A DNA stretch of 64,000 nucleotides. It comes from Sinorhizobium kostiense. GTDB lineage: Bacteria > Pseudomonadota > Alphaproteobacteria > Rhizobiales > Rhizobiaceae. The stretch lies in the NCBI RefSeq assembly GCF_017874595.1, contig NZ_JAGILA010000002.1, forward strand, positions 806,001-870,000. Reading direction: 5' to 3'. The notes beneath the pieces were generated by a model, which was not told the origin of the DNA, did not search any database, and worked only from the letters and a program-made list of their open reading frames with translations. The translations under genes were made by a program, and so were the position numbers. This document shows, in pieces, positions 1-10,097 of the stretch. The first letter of the stretch is position 1. Every line of letters starts with the position of its first letter.

Positions 1-851
1 GAGGCCAGGGCTATTCGATCGCCGGTATCAACGAGTTCGACGAGCTCATCGACGACATCTACCATTTTTCGGAAAAACAAGGGCTGGAGATCGACACGCT
101 TATTCACGAGGAGGGACCGGCACAGCTCGAGATCAACCTCAGGCATGGCGATCCGATCGAGCTTGCCGACCAGGTCTTCCTGTTCAAGCGCACGATTCGC
201 GAAGCGGCGCTGAAGCACGGCATCTATGCCACCTTCATGGCGAAGCCGATGCAGGGCCAACCGGGTTCGGCGATGCATATTCACCAGTCGGTCATCGAGA
301 TAGCCTCGGGCCGCAACATCTTTTCCAATCCGGACGGCTCGCCGTCCAAGGAGTTCTTCTCCTTCATCGGCGGCATGCAGCATTACGTACCTAAGACATT
401 GGCAATGATGGCGCCCTATGTGAATTCCTACCGGCGTTTGACGCCCGATATGTCGGCGCCGGTCAATACAGCCTGGGGCTACGACAACCGGACGACGGCC
501 TTCCGAATCCCCGTCTCGGACCCGGTCGCGCGGCGGATCGAAAACCGGCTGCCGAGTTCCGATGCGAACCCGTATCTGGCGCTCGCCGCCTCTCTCGGCT
601 GCGGCTATCTCGGCATCGTCGAGGACCTGCAGCCGACGCCCCCTTCCGAAGACACGGCGAATGAAGGCGAGATCGATCTGCCGCGCGGTCTCCTCGAGGC
701 GGTGTCGCTCCTCGAATCGGCGACGTCGCTCGCCGACGTCTTCACTGCCGAATTCATCGACATCTACGCCGGCGTGAAGCGCGGCGAGTTCGAGACCTTC
801 ATGCAGGTGATCAGCCCCTGGGAGCGCGAATTCCTACTGCTGAACGTCTGA
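1..851 (+). CDS. puuA: Glutamine synthetase family protein, probable gamma-glutamylputrescine synthetase (5' end outside window)
   Basis: The 3' part of a glutamine-synthetase-type ligase. The frame is open from base 3, so the start lies to the left. The catalytic-domain motifs are visible in order: a glutamate-binding loop (EEGPAQLEINL), an ATP-site segment (GQPGSAMHIHQS), NSYRRL, a WGYDNRTTAFRIP stretch and RIENRLPSSDANPYLALAA. The sub-type is inferred: non-GlnA relatives of this kind ligate glutamate to amines such as putrescine, and the next gene encodes a PuuB-like FAD oxidoreductase only 15 bases downstream. GlnA-type ammonia assimilation is unlikely because of that neighbour, but the substrate cannot be read from sequence. 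Confidence 0.8.
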   Translation, partial: GQGYSIAGINEFDELIDDIYHFSEKQGLEIDTLIHEEGPAQLEINLRHGDPIELADQVFLFKRTIREAALKHGIYATFMAKPMQGQPGSAMHIHQSVIEIASGRNIFSNPDGSPSKEFFSFIGGMQHYVPKTLAMMAPYVNSYRRLTPDMSAPVNTAWGYDNRTTAFRIPVSDPVARRIENRLPSSDANPYLALAASLGCGYLGIVEDLQPTPPSEDTANEGEIDLPRGLLEAVSLLESATSLADVFTAEFIDIYAGVKRGEFETFMQVISPWEREFLLLNV

Positions 852-866
852 CCGGAAGTTCTCCTC

Positions 867-2153
867 ATGACCTGGCAAAGCCCGATATCGCCCGGAATCT
901 CCTGGTATGAGGCAACCGTGCCCGAGCGGCCGGCCTATCCGGCGATGCCGGGCTCGCGCAAGGCCGACGTCGCCATCATCGGCGGCGGCTATACGGGGCT
1001 GCAAGCTGCATACACGCTTTCGAAAAGCGGCGCCGACGTGACGCTGATCGACGCCTGCCGCTTCGGCGACGGCGCGTCCGGCCGCAATGGCGGGCAGCTT
1101 GGCACGGGCCAGCGCGCCTGGGCGGAAGATCTCGAAGATCTGCTCGGCCACGAACGGGCGCAAGCCATGTTCGACATGGCGGAGAACGCCAAACGCTACT
1201 TGCTCGAGTTTGCGCATGAGCACGAGATCGATATCGAGTTCATGCCTGGCCAGCTCTCGGTCGGCCACAAGGCCAGCTTCGAACGGCATTACCGCCGCCA
1301 TGTCGAGGCGATGGCCGAGCGCTTCGGTTACCCCCATCTTTCCTTCATGAACCGAGAGGAAACCGCAAGCCGGCTTGGATCGAGCCACTATCGCTTTGGC
1401 ATCCGCGACACCGGGACCGGCCACATCCACCCGATGAAACTGCTGGTCGGTCTGGCGAAAGCGGCTGCCATGGCCGGCGCCAATCTCCACGAGCGAACGA
1501 AGGCGCTGAAAATCGAGAAACGGAACGGGGCGGTCATCGTCGAGACTGATCGCGGGGAAATCGCAGCGGACCGGGCGCTGATCGCCTGCAATGCCTATAT
1601 CGGCAACCTTGAGCCGGTAACGGCCAGCCACGTCATGCCGATCCGTTCCTTCATCGGCGCTACCGCTGTTTTGACCGAACATCCCGAGGTTCTTCCTGGT
1701 GGCGAATCGGTCGACGATTCGCGCTTTGTCGTGCGCTATTTCCGCAGGTCGAGGGATGGCAGGCTGCTCTTCGGCGGCCGCGAGGCCTATACGGCCGACA
1801 ATCCACGCGACATTTCCAGCCACATTCGCCGCCAGATCCGCGAAATCTACCCGGCACTTGCCGATGTCGAAATAATCCATGCCTGGGGCGGGGCGGTCGG
1901 CATCACCATGCCGCGCCAGCCCTTCTGCCGAGAGGTCATGCCGGGCGTCATCACCATCGGGGGTTATTCGGGCCACGGGGTCATGCTCTCCAACTATTGC
2001 GGCAAGCTCTATGGCGATCTCGCGCTTGGCAAGCAGACCGAGCTCGACCTACTCAAGGACCTGAAAATACCGGCGTTTCCGGGAGGAGCACGCTTCCGCT
2101 CAGCCCTCCTCTACCTTGCGCTGAGCTGGTACGCCCTTCGCGACCGACTTTAA
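867..2153 (+). CDS. puuB: FAD-dependent oxidoreductase, probable gamma-glutamylputrescine oxidase
   Basis: A 428-residue DAO-family flavoenzyme. A Rossmann FAD-binding motif (IIGGGYTGLQAAY) lies near residues 36-48, and the adjacent DGASGRNGGQLGTGQR segment is typical of glycine/D-amino-acid-type oxidases. A C-terminal GGYSGHGVMLSN motif completes the flavin site. PuuB-type enzymes oxidise gamma-glutamylputrescine to the aldehyde, releasing ammonia and peroxide. The gene follows the glutamine-synthetase-like gene by 15 bases, so the two are probably co-transcribed for polyamine use as a carbon or nitrogen source. Other amine substrates are possible. Confidence 0.8.
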   Translation: MTWQSPISPGISWYEATVPERPAYPAMPGSRKADVAIIGGGYTGLQAAYTLSKSGADVTLIDACRFGDGASGRNGGQLGTGQRAWAEDLEDLLGHERAQAMFDMAENAKRYLLEFAHEHEIDIEFMPGQLSVGHKASFERHYRRHVEAMAERFGYPHLSFMNREETASRLGSSHYRFGIRDTGTGHIHPMKLLVGLAKAAAMAGANLHERTKALKIEKRNGAVIVETDRGEIAADRALIACNAYIGNLEPVTASHVMPIRSFIGATAVLTEHPEVLPGGESVDDSRFVVRYFRRSRDGRLLFGGREAYTADNPRDISSHIRRQIREIYPALADVEIIHAWGGAVGITMPRQPFCREVMPGVITIGGYSGHGVMLSNYCGKLYGDLALGKQTELDLLKDLKIPAFPGGARFRSALLYLALSWYALRDRL

Positions 2154-2304
2154 AATTGCCATGGAAGAAGTGTGATACTCTTCGGACCGTGCATCCTGCT
2201 TGCGGCGGGAAAGTGCGGTGCGGCAATTTTGTTGCGGGGCACCCTAGCGCTTTTAAATCGATTAGATTATACCTGCCCTGACCTCAACGAGATCGAGACA
2301 TCCC
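2154..2304 (+). promoter_or_regulatory. Upstream region of zwf-pgl-edd
   Basis: A gap of 151 bases between the oxidoreductase gene and zwf. It contains a locally AT-rich stretch at about 2250-2276 in otherwise GC-rich DNA, which is the most likely promoter position. I cannot define -35/-10 boxes with confidence and see no clear operator palindrome. Confidence 0.35.
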
Positions 2305-3780
2305 ATGAGCAGCCAGATCATTCCCGTCGAACCGTTTGATTACGTCGTGTTCGGGGGCACCGGCGATCTTGCCGAGCGCAAGCTGCTGCCGGCGCTCTAC
2401 CATCGGCAGATGGAGGGCCAGTTCACGGAGCCGACCCGCATAATCGGCGCTTCTCGCGCGGCATTGACCCATGACGACTACCGAAATTTCGCAACCCAAG
2501 CACTCAAGGAACATCTGAAGCCCGGCGAGTTCAACGAAGAGGAGGTGGCCAAATTCACCGCCCGGCTCTTCTACGTCTCGATCGACGCCAAGTCGGAGCA
2601 GGGCTGGGACGATCTCAAGAAGATTCTGGAAGAAGGCAAGGACCGCATCCGCGCCTTTTATCTCGCCGTCGGCCCGGCCATCTTCGGCGACATTTCGGAA
2701 AGGATCCGCGATCACAAGTTGATCACCAAGAACACCCGCATCGTCGTCGAAAAGCCGATCGGCCGTGATCTCGCCTCGGCCAACGAACTCAACGACACGA
2801 TCGGCAAGGTGTTTCGGGAAGAGCAGATCTTCCGCATCGACCACTATCTCGGCAAGGAGACGGTGCAGAACCTGATGGCACTGCGCTTCGCCAATGCGCT
2901 CTACGAACCCTTGTGGAACTCGGCCCACATAGACCACGTGCAGATCACCGTTTCGGAATCGGTCGGCCTCGAGAACCGCGCAGGATACTATGACAAGGCG
3001 GGCGCATTGCGCGACATGGTTCAGAACCACATTCTCCAGCTCGTCTGTTTCGTCGCCATGGAAGCGCCTACTTCGATGGACGCGGAAGCGGTGCGCGACG
3101 AAAAACTCAAAGTCCTGCGTGCCCTGAAGCCGATTACTGCCGCCAATGCCGAGCAGGTGACGGTCCGCGGCCAGTACCGTGCGGGCGCATCGGCCGGCGG
3201 TCCGGTCAAAGGCTATCTCGAGGAGCTCGATGGTGGCACCTCAAACACGGAAACCTTCGTAGCGATCAAGGCCGAGATCAGTAACTGGCGCTGGGCCGGC
3301 GTGCCCTTCTACATCCGCACCGGCAAGCGCATGGCGGGCCGCATGTCGGAGATCGTCATCACCTTCAAGCAGATCCCGCACTCGATCTTCGACCAGAGCG
3401 CCGGCCGCATCTCCGCCAACCAACTGATGATCCGCCTGCAGCCGAACGAAGGCGTCAAACAGTCGCTAATGATCAAGGATCCCGGCCCCGGCGGCATGCG
3501 GCTCAGGAACGTACCGCTCGACATGAGCTTCGCCGAGGCTTTCGACGTGCGCAATGCCGACGCCTATGAGCGGCTGCTGCTCGACGTCATCCGCAACAAT
3601 CAGACGCTGTTCGTGCGCCGTGACGAAGTGGAAGCCGCTTGGCGTTGGATCGATCCGATCCTGAAGGCCTGGGAGACGACGGGACAACAGGTACAGGGCT
3701 ACACCGCCGGCACCTGGGGACCAAGCCAGGCAATTGCGCTGATCGAGCGCGATGGCCGCACCTGGAACGATACGATCTAA
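2305..3780 (+). CDS. zwf: Glucose-6-phosphate 1-dehydrogenase
   Basis: A 491-residue cytosolic enzyme that oxidises glucose 6-phosphate to 6-phosphogluconolactone with NADP+. The N-terminal nucleotide-binding motif GGTGDLAERKL lies at residues 17-27, EKPIGRDL follows, and the substrate/catalytic signature RIDHYLGKETVQN starts near residue 177. The length is normal for the family. The start codon follows a GA-rich leader. It heads a zwf-pgl-edd set, which supplies the first three steps of the Entner-Doudoroff route, the main sugar pathway in rhizobia; pgl begins 10 bases after the stop. Confidence 0.97.
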   Translation: MSSQIIPVEPFDYVVFGGTGDLAERKLLPALYHRQMEGQFTEPTRIIGASRAALTHDDYRNFATQALKEHLKPGEFNEEEVAKFTARLFYVSIDAKSEQGWDDLKKILEEGKDRIRAFYLAVGPAIFGDISERIRDHKLITKNTRIVVEKPIGRDLASANELNDTIGKVFREEQIFRIDHYLGKETVQNLMALRFANALYEPLWNSAHIDHVQITVSESVGLENRAGYYDKAGALRDMVQNHILQLVCFVAMEAPTSMDAEAVRDEKLKVLRALKPITAANAEQVTVRGQYRAGASAGGPVKGYLEELDGGTSNTETFVAIKAEISNWRWAGVPFYIRTGKRMAGRMSEIVITFKQIPHSIFDQSAGRISANQLMIRLQPNEGVKQSLMIKDPGPGGMRLRNVPLDMSFAEAFDVRNADAYERLLLDVIRNNQTLFVRRDEVEAAWRWIDPILKAWETTGQQVQGYTAGTWGPSQAIALIERDGRTWNDTI

Positions 3781-3790
3781 GGCCCGGTCG

Positions 3791-4486
3791 ATGAGCGCAA
3801 CTCAGCACATATTCGACGACGGTAACGCCCTTGCAGAAGGGCTCGCGGATGCGGTCAGCAGCAGACTTGCCGCAGCCATCGAAACACACGGCGCCGCGAG
3901 CATTGCGGTATCGGGCGGCTCGACACCCAAGGTCTTCTTCCGGGCGCTCTCGCAGCGCGAACTCGACTGGGCGAAGGTGACGGTCACGCTCGTTGACGAG
4001 CGCTTTGTGCCGCCGGAAAGCGACCGCTCCAATCACGCCCTCGTCGCCGCCAACCTCCTCACGAACAGGGCGACGGCAGCGAACTTCGTACCGCTCTACC
4101 ATGAGGCGGCAACGGCAGACGATGCGTCGGCACTGGCGAGCGCAGCAACGACAGGGCTCGCCCCCTTCGATGTGGTGGTGCTCGGCATGGGAACGGACGG
4201 TCACACGGCCTCGTTCTTCCCAGGCGGCACGCGGCTCAAGGAAGCACTCGATCCCGCGACGCCGCGCGGCGTGATCACCATGGAGGCCGACGGCGCCGGC
4301 GAAACCCGCCTCACTTTCACCTTCTCAAGCCTCCACGACGCGGGATTTCTGGTCCTGCATATCGAAGGCAACGGCAAGAAGGAGGTGCTTGCGCAGGCGG
4401 AATTGCCAGGCGACGAGGCGGAGATGCCGATCCGTGCGATACTCCGACGCGCGGCCTCGCCGCTGCAGGTCTACTGGGCGCCGTGA
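3791..4486 (+). CDS. pgl: 6-phosphogluconolactonase
   Basis: A 231-residue SugarP-isomerase-like protein that hydrolyses 6-phosphogluconolactone to 6-phosphogluconate. The phosphate-binding SGGSTPKVFF motif is near residue 39, followed by TLVDERFVPP and GMGTDGHTASFFPG, all typical of DevB/Pgl. I chose ATG 3791: an AAGG ribosome-binding stretch overlaps the zwf stop, and the upstream in-frame extension runs back into zwf. The tight spacing indicates translation from the same mRNA as zwf. Confidence 0.95.
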   Translation: MSATQHIFDDGNALAEGLADAVSSRLAAAIETHGAASIAVSGGSTPKVFFRALSQRELDWAKVTVTLVDERFVPPESDRSNHALVAANLLTNRATAANFVPLYHEAATADDASALASAATTGLAPFDVVVLGMGTDGHTASFFPGGTRLKEALDPATPRGVITMEADGAGETRLTFTFSSLHDAGFLVLHIEGNGKKEVLAQAELPGDEAEMPIRAILRRAASPLQVYWAP

Positions 4487-4676
4487 GCAACAATACCGGG
4501 CGTCGGCCTCGAGCCTCCGCTCGGTTCGGTTCGGCATAGGCGATTCATTCGATGTCGAATCGAGGTAAATTGCGTGTTAATTCAAAGTGGTACAGCGGCA
4601 CCTACCCGGTAGGGTCGTCGCCGTTGTGACGCCAGAGGAAGAAGAGGAGTCCGAGGACTCCGGAACAGGATGTGCC

Positions 4677-6497
4677 ATGTCCGCCGATTCCCGCATTTCC
4701 GCCATTACCGCCCGTATTGTCGAGCGTTCGAAGCCCTGCCGTGAACCCTATCTCGAGCGCATCCGCAGCGCAGCCACGAGTGGACCCCACCGCACGGTGC
4801 TCGGCTGCGGCAACCTGGCACATGGATTTGCCGCCTGTTCCCCCGGCGAGAAGGTGGCACTCGCCGGCGACCGAGTCCCCAATCTCGGGATCATCACCTC
4901 CTATAACGACATGCTTTCGGCGCATCAGCCGTTCGAGACCTATCCGGCGCTGATCCGCGAAGCGGCGCGAGAGGCTGGAGGCGTGGCACAGGTCGCCGGA
5001 GGCGTTCCGGCGATGTGCGATGGCGTGACTCAGGGCCAGCCTGGCATGGAGCTGTCGCTCTTCTCACGTGACATTATCGCGATGGCGGCGGGCGTCGGCC
5101 TGTCGCACAACATGTTCGATGCCGCCGTCTATCTCGGCGTCTGCGATAAGATCGTGCCTGGCCTGGCAATTGCGGCGCTTACCTTTGGCCATCTGCCGGC
5201 GGTCTTCATCCCGGCCGGGCCGATGACGACGGGCCTGCCGAACGACGAGAAGGCGCGCATCCGGCAGCTTTTCGCCGAGGGCAAGGTCGGCCGCGACGAA
5301 TTGCTTGAAGCCGAGTCCAAATCCTATCATGGACCTGGCACCTGCACCTTCTACGGCACCGCCAATTCCAATCAGATGTTGATGGAAATCATGGGCTTCC
5401 ATCTGCCCGGCGCCTCCTTCATCAATCCCGGTACGCCACTGCGCGACGCGCTGACCAGGGAAGCGGCGAAGCGGGCGCTGGCGATCACCGCTCTCGGCAA
5501 TGAATTTACGCCTGCCGGCGAGATGATCGACGAGCGCTCGATCGTCAACGGCGTCGTAGGCCTGCACGCGACCGGCGGCTCGACCAACCATACGCTGCAT
5601 CTCGTCGCCATGGCGCGGGCCGCCGGCATCATGCTGACCTGGCAGGACATCTCCGAGCTCTCCGACGTCGTGCCGCTGCTTGCCCGCGTCTATCCGAACG
5701 GACTGGCGGATGTGAACCACTTCCATGCCGCCGGCGGAATGGGCTTCCTGATCGCTCAGCTCCTGAAGCACGGATTGCTGCACGACGATGTGAAGACCGT
5801 CTATGGTCATGGACTCGATGCCTATGCGATCGACGTGAAGCTTGGCGAAAACGGTACGGTCAAGCGCGAGCCGGCGCCTGATGAAAGCGCCGACCCCAAG
5901 GTGCTCACGACCATCGACCGGCCGTTCCAGCACACCGGCGGGCTCAAGATGCTGACGGGCAATCTTGGCAAGGCGGTCATCAAGACCTCGGCGGTCAAGC
6001 CGGAGCGCCACATCATCGAGGCGCCGGCCAAGATCTTCAACGACCAGGCGGAGCTCAACGCCGCCTTCAAGGCGGGCAAGCTTGAGGGTGATTTCGTGGC
6101 CGTCGTGCGCTTCCAGGGCCCGAAGGCCAACGGCATGCCGGAACTGCACAAGCTCACCACCGTGCTCGGCATCCTACAGGACCGCGGCCAGAAGGTGGCG
6201 ATCGTTACCGATGGCCGCATGTCCGGCGCCTCGGGAAAGGTTCCGGCGGCGATCCACGTCACCCCGGAAGCCAAGGACGGCGGACCCATCGCCCGTATTC
6301 AGGAAGGCGACATCATCCGTATCGACGCGGTCAAAGGAACCATCGAAGTGCTGATCGAAGACATCGCGCTGAAAACGCGCGTACCGGCGCATGCCGATCT
6401 TTCAGACAATGAGTACGGCATGGGCCGTGAACTCTTCGCACCCTTCCGTCGGATCGCCGGAACAGCCGACCACGGCGCAAGTGTGCTCTTTCACTGA
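4677..6497 (+). CDS. edd: Phosphogluconate dehydratase
   Basis: A 606-residue IlvD/Edd-family iron-sulphur dehydratase that converts 6-phosphogluconate to KDPG in the Entner-Doudoroff pathway. Visible features are [14 protein letters not shown], a cluster-ligand region [17 protein letters not shown] near residue 113, a second Cys in [16 protein letters not shown] near residue 223, [12 protein letters not shown], and the C-terminal [18 protein letters not shown] block. ATG 4677 is preferred over an earlier in-frame start because a GGAACAGGA ribosome-binding stretch precedes it and the length then fits Edd. The 190-base gap after pgl could hold its own promoter. No eda aldolase gene is present here. 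Confidence 0.96.
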   Translation: MSADSRISAITARIVERSKPCREPYLERIRSAATSGPHRTVLGCGNLAHGFAACSPGEKVALAGDRVPNLGIITSYNDMLSAHQPFETYPALIREAAREAGGVAQVAGGVPAMCDGVTQGQPGMELSLFSRDIIAMAAGVGLSHNMFDAAVYLGVCDKIVPGLAIAALTFGHLPAVFIPAGPMTTGLPNDEKARIRQLFAEGKVGRDELLEAESKSYHGPGTCTFYGTANSNQMLMEIMGFHLPGASFINPGTPLRDALTREAAKRALAITALGNEFTPAGEMIDERSIVNGVVGLHATGGSTNHTLHLVAMARAAGIMLTWQDISELSDVVPLLARVYPNGLADVNHFHAAGGMGFLIAQLLKHGLLHDDVKTVYGHGLDAYAIDVKLGENGTVKREPAPDESADPKVLTTIDRPFQHTGGLKMLTGNLGKAVIKTSAVKPERHIIEAPAKIFNDQAELNAAFKAGKLEGDFVAVVRFQGPKANGMPELHKLTTVLGILQDRGQKVAIVTDGRMSGASGKVPAAIHVTPEAKDGGPIARIQEGDIIRIDAVKGTIEVLIEDIALKTRVPAHADLSDNEYGMGRELFAPFRRIAGTADHGASVLFH

Positions 6498-6660
6498 GCC
6501 GGGCACCTCGCGCAATCGGATCTGAAAGCAAGGCGCCGGCTTCAGTCGAGAGAGGATCCCGCGCAACCTGCTCCCGCTAACACCTTTTGACGTCAGGTGG
6601 AATCACTTGAGGTCGCACCAATGCGGCAACAACCGACGGGGCGGCGCATTTGAGTGCCCC

Positions 6661-7071
6661 CTAGCTATAGATGTCGAGTGTGCGATTGCGGTGGTTCGGA
6701 TGGGTGCTGTAGACGAAGATCCGGTTGAGGTCGCGGTCGCTCAAAAGCCGCAGGAAGCGCGCCTCGATGAGGTTGTTGGCGTGAACGCGCTTCAACAAGC
6801 AGCCGATCAGCGGGATGCGGGCGCTCGGAACGTCGAGATAGAAGTTCTGCGGCAGTTGAAATTGCGTCAGAATGCCGATGACCGCGCTGCTCTTCGACAG
6901 CTTAATGATCTCGCAACGCCTCGACGAGAGATGCTGCATCCCCTTCTCGGTATATTCGATCCGCGCCTCGTTGCGCGTATCTTCCATCGGGAAATTCGTT
7001 TCCCGATCATACATGAAGGATTCTTCCTTATTTAGAAAGTGCCGGTGCATCATAGGGGCACTGCCGCTCAT
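6661..7071 (-). CDS. Small PilZ-like protein of unknown function
   Basis: A 136-residue soluble protein, or 117 residues if translation begins at ATG 7014, which has its own AAGGAAG ribosome-binding sequence. The segment SSRRCEIIKLSKSSAVIG and the following beta-rich stretch with LDVPSARIPLIGCLLKRV resemble the beta-barrel core of PilZ-like proteins found in many rhizobial copies. The RxxxR and D/NxSxxG cyclic-di-GMP residues are not clearly conserved, so ligand binding is doubtful. It is convergent with edd and 233 bases downstream of aglK on the same strand, apparently a separate unit. Confidence 0.55.
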   Translation of the reverse strand: MSGSAPMMHRHFLNKEESFMYDRETNFPMEDTRNEARIEYTEKGMQHLSSRRCEIIKLSKSSAVIGILTQFQLPQNFYLDVPSARIPLIGCLLKRVHANNLIEARFLRLLSDRDLNRIFVYSTHPNHRNRTLDIYS

Positions 7072-7206
7072 CGAAACTACCTTTCGTGTTTCATTTCGGC
7101 TCAGGCTAACCCATGAAAATTTAACGGAGGGTTTGGCTTAGCGGCGGGCCTGTGGAAAAGCAGGCCAAACATCCATCTGAAAATCACCATCACATGCCTG
7201 CCCACA

Positions 7207-7228
7207 CCGTCTCCCCGCGGGGAGACGG
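7207..7228. repeat. Perfect 22-bp palindrome downstream of aglK
   Basis: Both halves are exact reverse complements (CCGTCTCCCCG and its complement) with no spacer. It lies about 80 bases past the aglK stop, in the gap before the PilZ-like gene. It could form a cruciform/hairpin at the 3' end of the agl mRNA or be a protein-binding site. It has no T-tract on the minus strand, so it is not a standard rho-independent terminator. Confidence 0.5.
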
Positions 7229-7304
7229 AACAAGCTACGCTCCCAAGTCCCTCGGGCCAAGCTGGCTGGTCCGGGAGCGAACCTGCGGCGCTGCCGTGCG
7301 CAAT

Positions 7305-8393
<1,089 letters not shown>

Positions 8394-8413
8394 GGCATCC
8401 TCCCCCCGTTTTC

Positions 8414-10069
8414 CTAAGCCAGACGCGCGAAGAACGCGCCCCATGCCGGTAGATTGATCTCATTGTCGTTTATATCAGAAACGAATCCGTGGCCTTCGAG
8501 CGGCTCCAGTGTCCCGTCCGGCATGGACCCGGTCGCGGTCTCCCCGCTCATGTTGAACAGGCAGAACAGCGTCTCATTGCCGTGGGTCCTGAGGAAGCCG
8601 AGCAGCGGCTCTCGCGTCTCGATGAATTCTATGTCGCCCTTGGCGAAAGCCGGATAGGCCTTCCTGAAATTCAAGAATCGGCGGTAATGCTCGAGCACGG
8701 ACGCCGGTTCGCCTTCCTGCATGGCAACCGCATGCGACAGGTGGTTTGCCGGAATGGGCAGCCAGGGTCTCCCGTCGCTGAAGCCGCCGTCGATGCGGCT
8801 CTCCCACACCATCGGCGTGCGGCAACCATCGCGGCCCTTGTAGTCAGGCCAGAACTGAATGCCATAGGGGTCCTGCAGATCCTCATAGGCGAGTTCCGCC
8901 TCCGCCAGCGCCAGTTCCTCTCCCTGATAGATGCAGACGGTGCCGCGCAGCGACATGAGCAGGCTCGAAAGCAGCTTGGCATGGGCGACATGATCGCTGA
9001 CGCTGCTGCCCCAACGGCTGACATGGCGCACGACGTCATGGTTGGAGAAGGCCCAGCAGGCCCAACCCTCAGGCGCCACCCGCTGAAACTCGCCGAGCAC
9101 TTCGGCGATCCGCTCCGGCGTCAAGGGATCCGGCGCCAGGAACTCGAAGGCGTAGCACATGTGCACCTTGTCGCCGCCGGACGTGTATTCTCCGGCAATC
9201 TCGAGCCCGCGCTGGCTGTCGCCGACCTCGCCGACGGCGGCGATCGCTGGAAACTCGTCCATCACCGCACGGAAGCGCTTCAAGAACTCCAGGTTCTCCG
9301 GCCGGTTCTTGTCGTAGATATGCTCCTGATAGTTGTACGGGTTGACCGCCGGTGCGGTCGAGGCATTGCGCCGCTCCGGCGCCAACGCGGGATTGTCACG
9401 CAACTCCAGATCGTGGAAATAGAAGTTGATGGTATCAAGGCGGAAACCGTCGACGCCGCGCTCCAGCCAGAAGCGTTCGACCGCAAGTAGCGCCTCCTGG
9501 ACTTCGGGATTGTGCAGGTTGAGGTCCGGCTGCGAGGACAGGAAGTTGTGCAGATAATATTGCTGCCGGGTCGGATCCCAGGCCCAGGCGGAGCCGCCGA
9601 AGATCGACAGCCAGTTGCTTGGCGGCGTGCCGTCCGGCTTGGAATCTGCCCAGACATACCAGTCCGCCTTGGCATTGCTGCGGCTCGAGCGGCTCTCCAT
9701 GAACCACGGGTGCACGTCGGAAGTGTGCGACAGCACGAGGTCGATCATCACGCGGATGCCGAGGCGGTGCGCTTCGGCGATTAACGCATCGAAGTCCTCG
9801 AGTGTGCCGAAGATCGGATCGACATTCGTGTAGTTTGAGACGTCGTAACCGAAGTCCCGCATCGGCGAGGTGAAGAAAGGCGAGATCCAGATGGCATCGG
9901 CACCGAGTGCCGCCACATGCGCGAGGCGGTCGGTGATGCCGTTGAGGTCGCCGATACCGTCCCCGTTCGTGTCCTGGAAGGAGCGCGGATAGATCTGGTA
10001 GATCACCGCGCCACGCCACCAGTCCTTGTCAGGCTGCAGAATGGAATTGGTCGTTCCGGTCAGGTGCAT
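8414..10069 (-). CDS. aglA: Alpha-glucosidase, GH13 family
   Basis: A 551-residue cytoplasmic glycosidase that hydrolyses imported sucrose, trehalose or maltose-type alpha-glucosides. GH13 regions are visible in order: VIYQIYPRSFQDTNGDGIGD near the N-terminus, DLVLSHTSDVHPWF, GFRLDTINFY with probable nucleophile D212, VGEVGD with probable acid/base E281, and FSNHDVVRH. There is no signal peptide when started at ATG 10069, the first Met consistent with the family. Lying between the permease and ATPase genes, it couples hydrolysis to transport, as in S. meliloti agl. Confidence 0.93.
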   Translation of the reverse strand: MHLTGTTNSILQPDKDWWRGAVIYQIYPRSFQDTNGDGIGDLNGITDRLAHVAALGADAIWISPFFTSPMRDFGYDVSNYTNVDPIFGTLEDFDALIAEAHRLGIRVMIDLVLSHTSDVHPWFMESRSSRSNAKADWYVWADSKPDGTPPSNWLSIFGGSAWAWDPTRQQYYLHNFLSSQPDLNLHNPEVQEALLAVERFWLERGVDGFRLDTINFYFHDLELRDNPALAPERRNASTAPAVNPYNYQEHIYDKNRPENLEFLKRFRAVMDEFPAIAAVGEVGDSQRGLEIAGEYTSGGDKVHMCYAFEFLAPDPLTPERIAEVLGEFQRVAPEGWACWAFSNHDVVRHVSRWGSSVSDHVAHAKLLSSLLMSLRGTVCIYQGEELALAEAELAYEDLQDPYGIQFWPDYKGRDGCRTPMVWESRIDGGFSDGRPWLPIPANHLSHAVAMQEGEPASVLEHYRRFLNFRKAYPAFAKGDIEFIETREPLLGFLRTHGNETLFCLFNMSGETATGSMPDGTLEPLEGHGFVSDINDNEINLPAWGAFFARLA

Positions 10070-10097
10070 GCGTCTCTGGGTCCTTGTCTTGTTTGAA

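Noticed and set aside
834-1976. Long open frame on the minus strand opposite the PuuB-like gene
   Set aside because: Antisense shadow of GC-rich codons; the plus-strand protein has clear FAD motifs and the antisense translation has no recognisable domain.
5064-6149. 361-residue minus-strand open frame inside edd
   Set aside because: Shadow frame; edd motifs are intact on the plus strand.
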